The position numbers and the translations under genes are program-made. Shown in pieces: positions 59,154 through 64,000 of a DNA stretch of 64,000 bases. Numbering within the stretch: the stretch's first letter is position 1; each line of letters starts with the position of its first letter. The notes below the pieces were generated by a model. It worked only from the letters and a program-made list of their open reading frames with translations, was not told the DNA's origin and made no database searches. This DNA is from Sisyra terminalis (Eukaryota > Arthropoda > Insecta > Neuroptera > Sisyridae), in contig OY292278.1 in the NCBI GenBank assembly GCA_958496175.1, forward strand, positions 28,396,001 through 28,460,000, read 5' to 3'.

Positions 59154-59472
59154 TTCTTAATATTCTTCGTATAAACTTGATAAGTGTAGGTAGTTTGATA
59201 TTCATATTACTTTTAAAATATCTTTAATTTAAAATTCATAAATTTTCTGGCAACGAGCAAACGATCTTACATTATTTATAGTTCTGTCATCGTTAACAGT
59301 ACTAGATTGTAAATGTAATGAATGATTCAAACCTTAAAAAGGTTTTTTTTTTGAGTCCTTTTTTAATAGAACGCTACTTTACTGTAAGCCACGTTTCTTT
59401 TTTTATTTCTACACTTTCATTAAACAATTAAATACAAATTCTCAGAAAACTAGGATCAAAATAAGCAGTTAA

Positions 59473-60211
59473 GGGGGGAAGCTGGTCTAGAATTTTGAGG
59501 AAACCGATTTTTTTTTTGTCTTAAAAGGTACTGTAGGGTCTTAAAAATTGCATACCAAAGGATGGATGCCGGCAAAAATGTCTAAATGCTCAAACTTTCC
59601 ATTCTGCGGCATCGCCTCAGATTAAAGGTATATACGCATTTAATATGATTTTATAGTACTTAAAACTTTAAACGCGTATTTCTCGAAATCACTTTTTTTG
59701 AAGTGGCCGAAGACATAACTCGAGCAAATCTTCACCGATCTATACGAAATTTTGACAGTACATTTGAAATACCTTTCTCCGGAGACGTAAGTAGGTTTTT
59801 TTTTTATATTGCAAAGTTTTTTTTAATCAACAGTTTTGTCGTTTTTTTATAGTGAAGATTTTAATGTTTTGTTCAAACGTGCACCATTTCGCGAACAAAA
59901 TATCGAAAAAATCCTACGTACGTCTCTTGCTGTTGTTATATAGAAACTAAAAAATTTCGAGATTTTGTTCTAGCACCAAAATTAAGGAGGTTACATCTTC
60001 GGCCATGGACCCGTCTAAAAAATGAGGTGCCTCCGAAGAAATGCTGTACAGCCGCCATTTTGAATTTAATTGACACGAAAAAAATTGTATTTGTATATTA
60101 AAATCTAAATTATAAAACCTTTTTCACAGATTTTCGATTGATCTTTTTGTTGAGTCACAAAAAATTCATAAATTATGCCTATTTTTTCACGCTCTAGACC
60201 AGCTTACCCCC
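59473..60211. mobile_element. piggyBac-type MITE
   Basis: Inverted termini GGGGGGAAGCTGGTCTAGA and, from the right, GGGGGTAAGCTGGTCTAGAG. TTAA lies on both sides (59469-59472 and 60212-60215), the exact piggyBac target. Comparing with the uninterrupted copy at about 52708 shows a single TTAA at the empty site. At 739 bp it has no transposase frame. Confidence 0.88.
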
Positions 60212-60227
60212 TTAAAACTTGATTTTT

Positions 60228-60272
60228 ATTCGCGACGTTTCAGCCCCTTTACTGAGCCTTCTTCAAGTATTC
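60228..60272 (-). ncRNA. Hammerhead-type core, degenerate (family B)
   Basis: On minus: TTGAAGA, GGCTC-AGTAAAG-GGGCT stem, GAA, ACGT and C. C3 is replaced by T, the rest is kept. Confidence 0.42.
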
Positions 60273-61660
60273 AAAAACGTTAAAGCGATAGTTTAACGAT
60301 CTGAAAATCTGACGATCTGAAATTTTACCATAATTTCTTAAACAAATTAAAACAATATTTATGGTAATAGCTTTTGGTGCTATATTTTTAATGATATAAT
60401 GACAACTACCCTTGAAAGGGATTTTTTGGATTTTTTTTTATTGGGTTCCAAAAAAGCTTCTTTTTGAATTATTAAAATTATTATTATTAGTTGTTTTTTT
60501 TGTTTTATAGTTATTAAAGATTAAAGACACTCTATATATAAATTGAAATCAAAAATCTTAAGTGATACGCCATTTTGGAATTGGGTTAAGCAAAGCTCTA
60601 TTTTCCAACTAATGTGTTCCACCTTTCACGTTTTAAACTCTAATGAATTGCGTTTTATATTAACGGTAAAAAGCTCTGTTGTTGGTCAGTGTAAAAAAAG
60701 GCGTCAAAGAATGACGATCAATCACAAACAATAGAACCAAAGTTGAATGTGAAAGCTCCAAAATATGAGAGAAAAAAATTCACCTAAATCGTATTATGTC
60801 TTCAACTGTTATTTTGTTGTGTCAACATTTTTATTTTGTTTTTAAATGCAACCTGAAAACAAACACATTACATTTAGTTGGCGTTAACAGAGATTAGCAT
60901 TTCAAAAAAGAAAACAGTTCACAAAGCCTTTTTGAATGTTAAATTTGGAAAGCGAGTATTCCGGCAAAAGTATGGCAGCAAATGAGAGGACATTATGTTG
61001 ACGATACCTTAATATGTATAATAAGATACTCTTTTTGCTTTTATGTATTTACCTCATAGAAAAGCTCCTTCCTGCTCGTTTATGTACATAACGTTATTTG
61101 TTTAAAGAGGGAACGCTCTTTTTGACGCTTGAACAAAGCACAAGTGTATGTACTCAAATTGTTGACGTACCACACTGTACATAGAGCACACATTTACAAA
61201 CGCCGTAAGAGAATAGACCAAACAGGAAAATTCAAAAATTTTCCCCGTCAACGTGACCTATATTTTGCTTAAGCTATTTGACAAGTTCAGTAAGCTTTGC
61301 GTTTTAACAAAATATAATTTTTGCGTTTACTGATATTATGATTAATGAAACGTTCTCCTACCATACAAATTAAAAAAAAAACATCTTTAATGTATAACAA
61401 AATCTTTTTGTTATCTAAGTAAAGGACTAAAACCAAGTAATTTTACCTTATTATGATTATCCAAATATGGATACAAAATCAGGTCGAAACATAAACTATT
61501 GTAATCCAGATAGGAATTGATAACCAAAGACTAATCTTGGCCCAAGTTTGGCTTAACTTCGATTTGATATCCATGGATCAGGCCTGGCAACCATTTTTCG
61601 GCAAAGGATAACAATGGGGCTAGGTCAGGTCTTTAATAAGATATAAAACACCTATAATAG
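60273..61660. other. No gene recognised
   Basis: AT-rich, one 63-codon frame at 60543-60734 without motif. Confidence 0.4.
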
Positions 61661-61661
61661 C

Positions 61662-61745
61662 TAGTGTCCGACTGAAACTAGTTTCTACGGCCAAAACTGA
61701 AACCGAATTTCGGTATCAGTTTCAGCCGAAACCAAAACTTCCATA
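61662..61745 (+). mobile_element. hAT-like terminus, partial
   Basis: AGTGTCCGACTGAAACTAGT followed by repeated CCGAAA/TTTCGG blocks, resembling a widespread insect hAT MITE end. The other end was not found. Confidence 0.4.
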
Positions 61746-61909
61746 TAAAGTTAATCATAATTAGCAAGTCCTTACTTTTAAATCCTATGGGTATTCATTA
61801 ATTATTTAGTCCCTAATATTTCAGCTAATCATTACTATAACATATTATAACCATTTCTTATTTCCAATAAGGGACAAAAATATCAATCCAAAATTGAACT
61901 AGCCTAATC

Positions 61910-62280
61910 AAAATAAGATTTTTTCGCTGACTTTGAACAGTTATACTGTGTATAAAATATATAAAATATATTGCAGTTCAATTTATGTAGTATAATTTAA
62001 CATAATATAATTTAATATAATAATAATAATAACTGATGAAGATTGCTTGGCAATCGAAATACGTATCTGGGCAATACGTCACGAATATTTTTGTTTGAAC
62101 TTCTGTTCAAATTTATGTGAGTGGTATGATTTTTATATATATTATATTAAGTTTATATATTATTATATTAAATTTGTATATTATTATATTAAATTTGAAT
62201 AGTATTATGTTAAATTATACTACATAAATTGGACTGCAATATATTTTATATATTGTATACACTGAACTAGCCTATTTTTG
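61910..62280 (+). mobile_element. Penelope-type end with ~85-bp inverted arms
   Basis: Arms at about 61946-62030 and 62165-62270 are inverted near-copies (AATATATTGCAGTYCAATTT, GTAGTATAATTTAACATAAT). A family A hammerhead-type core lies just inside the left arm. 61910-62000 also resembles 1765-1875. Confidence 0.65.
62031..62075 (+). ncRNA. Candidate hammerhead ribozyme (family A, intact core)
   Basis: CTGATGA (62033-62039), perfect 6-bp stem II GATTGC-TTG-GCAATC (62041-62055), GAA (62056-62058), self-complementary ATACGTAT (62059-62066) and C at 62067. Core and stems II and III are perfect. Stem I pairs only one base beside the core in this copy. Confidence 0.58.
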
Positions 62281-64000
62281 TTTCTCCCTATTTTTGTTCG
62301 CAATTAAGAAATTTAATTATAATGCAGAAAAGTACAACTAATCAAAAAAGTCAACAAGGGTTGTAAGGCAATAAAAGCAACAGTAGCGTTTCGTGAAGAC
62401 CCAACTCCTATTAGCAGATTTAAAAATCGAAGGGAAAATTTAAAAGTTTTATTACCTTACTCTACTAAATTCTTTCAAGAAAGAGGTTGATATCATATAC
62501 TTTTTTTGTATGGTTTGAACGAATCTTATGGAATTACAGGTCATTAAAATAATTTTCTATAAACTTTGAATGCGAACTGAAATATATTTGGCTGAAATTG
62601 TATAGATTCTCAAATATACTATTTCATTTTACTGCATAACAGAAAAAAAATCCGTCATAAATGGAATAATTAAAGTTTTGACGAAAAATCATCATTAGCA
62701 AAATATTTTTGTAAAATTATTTCTAAAGCTCAAAGTAAAAGCTTTTACATTATACCTTTAATCATTGAAAAATGGACTTAAGCTTTTATTAATATTATCA
62801 GTCCATTACTGCTTTTAATGTTGGTCATATTTTTTATATTTACCAATGCATAGTTTATGGGATGCGATCGAAAATTTTCCGACGAAAAATGCTGTTTTAT
62901 TATTCATAAAATTTCAAATGGAAAAGAAAAACGACTCGATTTAATTCTGTGGGTCATTTACAAAGTAAAAGCCACTTAACATAAAAGTTATTTGTTTTTA
63001 ATAGTTCCTTTTCGATAACGTGAAAATTGAAAAATAAATTGATGATTATTTATACATGCATGTAAGTATAGAGCATACTCATACCAAATATTTCAGCAGC
63101 CTATATAGCGTTTTTGAGTTTATAGTGTTGCAACCCCCCAGTGCGAATTTATATTTTTTTCGAATGCCATCATATAAAAGTTACATATTATGGGCTTAGA
63201 TGTGAGGGAAATTATGTTTTTGTCGTTCGCCTGTTTTTATTTTACTCCCTGTATTCCTTTTTTGTCCCATTTTCTCGTTTCCATACCATGGACCAAGTCG
63301 TTTAGAGTTTTTATTTGTGTAATGAAAATGCTATAAGAGCGAAGGGCGATGAAAGGATGGAGAAAAATTAAACGGTTTCTTCTACAATTGTTCTATGCTC
63401 TTTTGTTTTATTATCACTGTATATACATAGTTATATATACCGATATGTTCTTGCGGTTAGTTGTTCTTTTGTTCGTTTCAAGAAATTTAAAAAAATGTAT
63501 TCAAAAGTATGAAAACTTCGCCAAAACAGTAAAAGCAAAGAAAAACCTTAAGCACTGAAAACTTTACAAACTCATATTTATTCTTTCTTCTGTTAATTAT
63601 ATTTTTATCTTCTGTGCTTCAAAAAGGGGTTGATTTTTACTTGACAGAGGAATGAGAAATTAATAAAGCTGAAACACATAAATGCAAGCTTTATTATGAT
63701 TTTTTTCAACAATTTATAAATAATTTAAAACAAACGACAAAAGTGACTAGAAATTTTTTTGTTATCTTATATTTGTAAACTGGAATGACTCTTATTTTAA
63801 ATGATTTGATTTAAACACATTCTCCTGTTCAAGTAAATATAACAAGATAAGGAAACTCATACCAGGGGCGGGGAGTTAAATATAAGAGAAGCAATTTATT
63901 TTATTACCTTTTTTTATCTTTATGTAGATTGCCAATGAATAATTTATGCTAAAGTTGAGTCAAAAATCTCAAGTCAAAGCTGCGACGTAATAAATTACAT
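62281..64000. other. No gene recognised
   Basis: AT-rich sequence to the window end; a 69-codon frame at 63349-63558 shows no motif. Confidence 0.4.

Larger units (their letters stand above)
59440..60272 (-). mobile_element. Penelope-type end split by a piggyBac MITE
   Basis: Flanking sequences 59445-59472 and 60212-60272 join into the same order as 52680-52765: CTAGGATCAAAAT, AGTTAA, AACTTGATTT, ACGTTTC, TGAGCCTTC. The interrupting element occupies 59473-60211. Confidence 0.75.

Overview
This is an AT-rich (roughly 70% A+T by eye) piece of a eukaryotic genome, almost certainly an insect. The evidence is the mix of decayed transposon families: mariner, pogo/Tigger, piggyBac, hAT, Helitron, jockey-type LINE fragments, a tRNA-derived SINE and Penelope-like elements. 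There is also an arthropod-style promoter with heat-shock elements, a TATA box and a TCAGT initiator. I cannot name the species. Nothing bacterial or viral was recognised, and no complete host gene lies in the window. It reads as an intergenic or long-intron stretch filled with old insertions.

Layout. At 0-9 kb: a probable MITE (341-595), a hAT MITE with target duplication (1338-1582), a 5'-truncated LINE with a 14-bp target duplication (2113-2813) and a hAT-like remnant (7021-7223). At 9.2-10.05 kb: a Penelope-like element fragment with a GIY-YIG endonuclease, between inverted arms. At 10-15 kb: diverged tandem and dispersed repeats. At 15-21 kb: a SINE, an internally deleted mariner, and two elements with long inverted repeats. 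At 21-28.6 kb: a small hAT-type MITE, the one GC-rich stretch that looks like a host exon (23306-23449, minus), another SINE and a LINE reverse-transcriptase remnant carrying a foldback. At 29-38 kb: mostly unannotated DNA with two hAT MITEs carrying G/C tracts and a duplicated hAT MITE. At 38-46.5 kb: a dead Tc1/mariner-superfamily transposase, several SINEs, a probable solo LTR with a heat-shock-type promoter, a second mariner fragment, and a pogo/Tigger element with a SINE inside. At 47.2-49.7 kb: a non-autonomous Helitron containing a tRNA-like sequence. At 52.6-53.2 kb: a palindrome with arms of about 197 bp. At 59.4-60.3 kb: a piggyBac-type MITE inserted into a Penelope-type end.

The most interesting thread is a motif scattered through the window at about fifteen sites on both strands: CTGANGA, a short hairpin, GAA, then a self-complementary 4-8 nt block followed by A, C or T. 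This matches the core of a type I hammerhead ribozyme with a minimal stem III, the kind known from Penelope-like elements, and one Penelope endonuclease fragment is present. The copy at 42.57-42.63 kb can be paired by hand in all three stems. A second notable point is the paired heat-shock elements upstream of a TATA box at 42.9-43.0 kb, probably inside a solo LTR.

Order of insertion can be read in several places: SINE into pogo, piggyBac MITE into Penelope end, hAT MITE into a long inverted repeat. All calls are by eye. Family names rest on termini, target-site duplications and short protein motifs, not on database searches.
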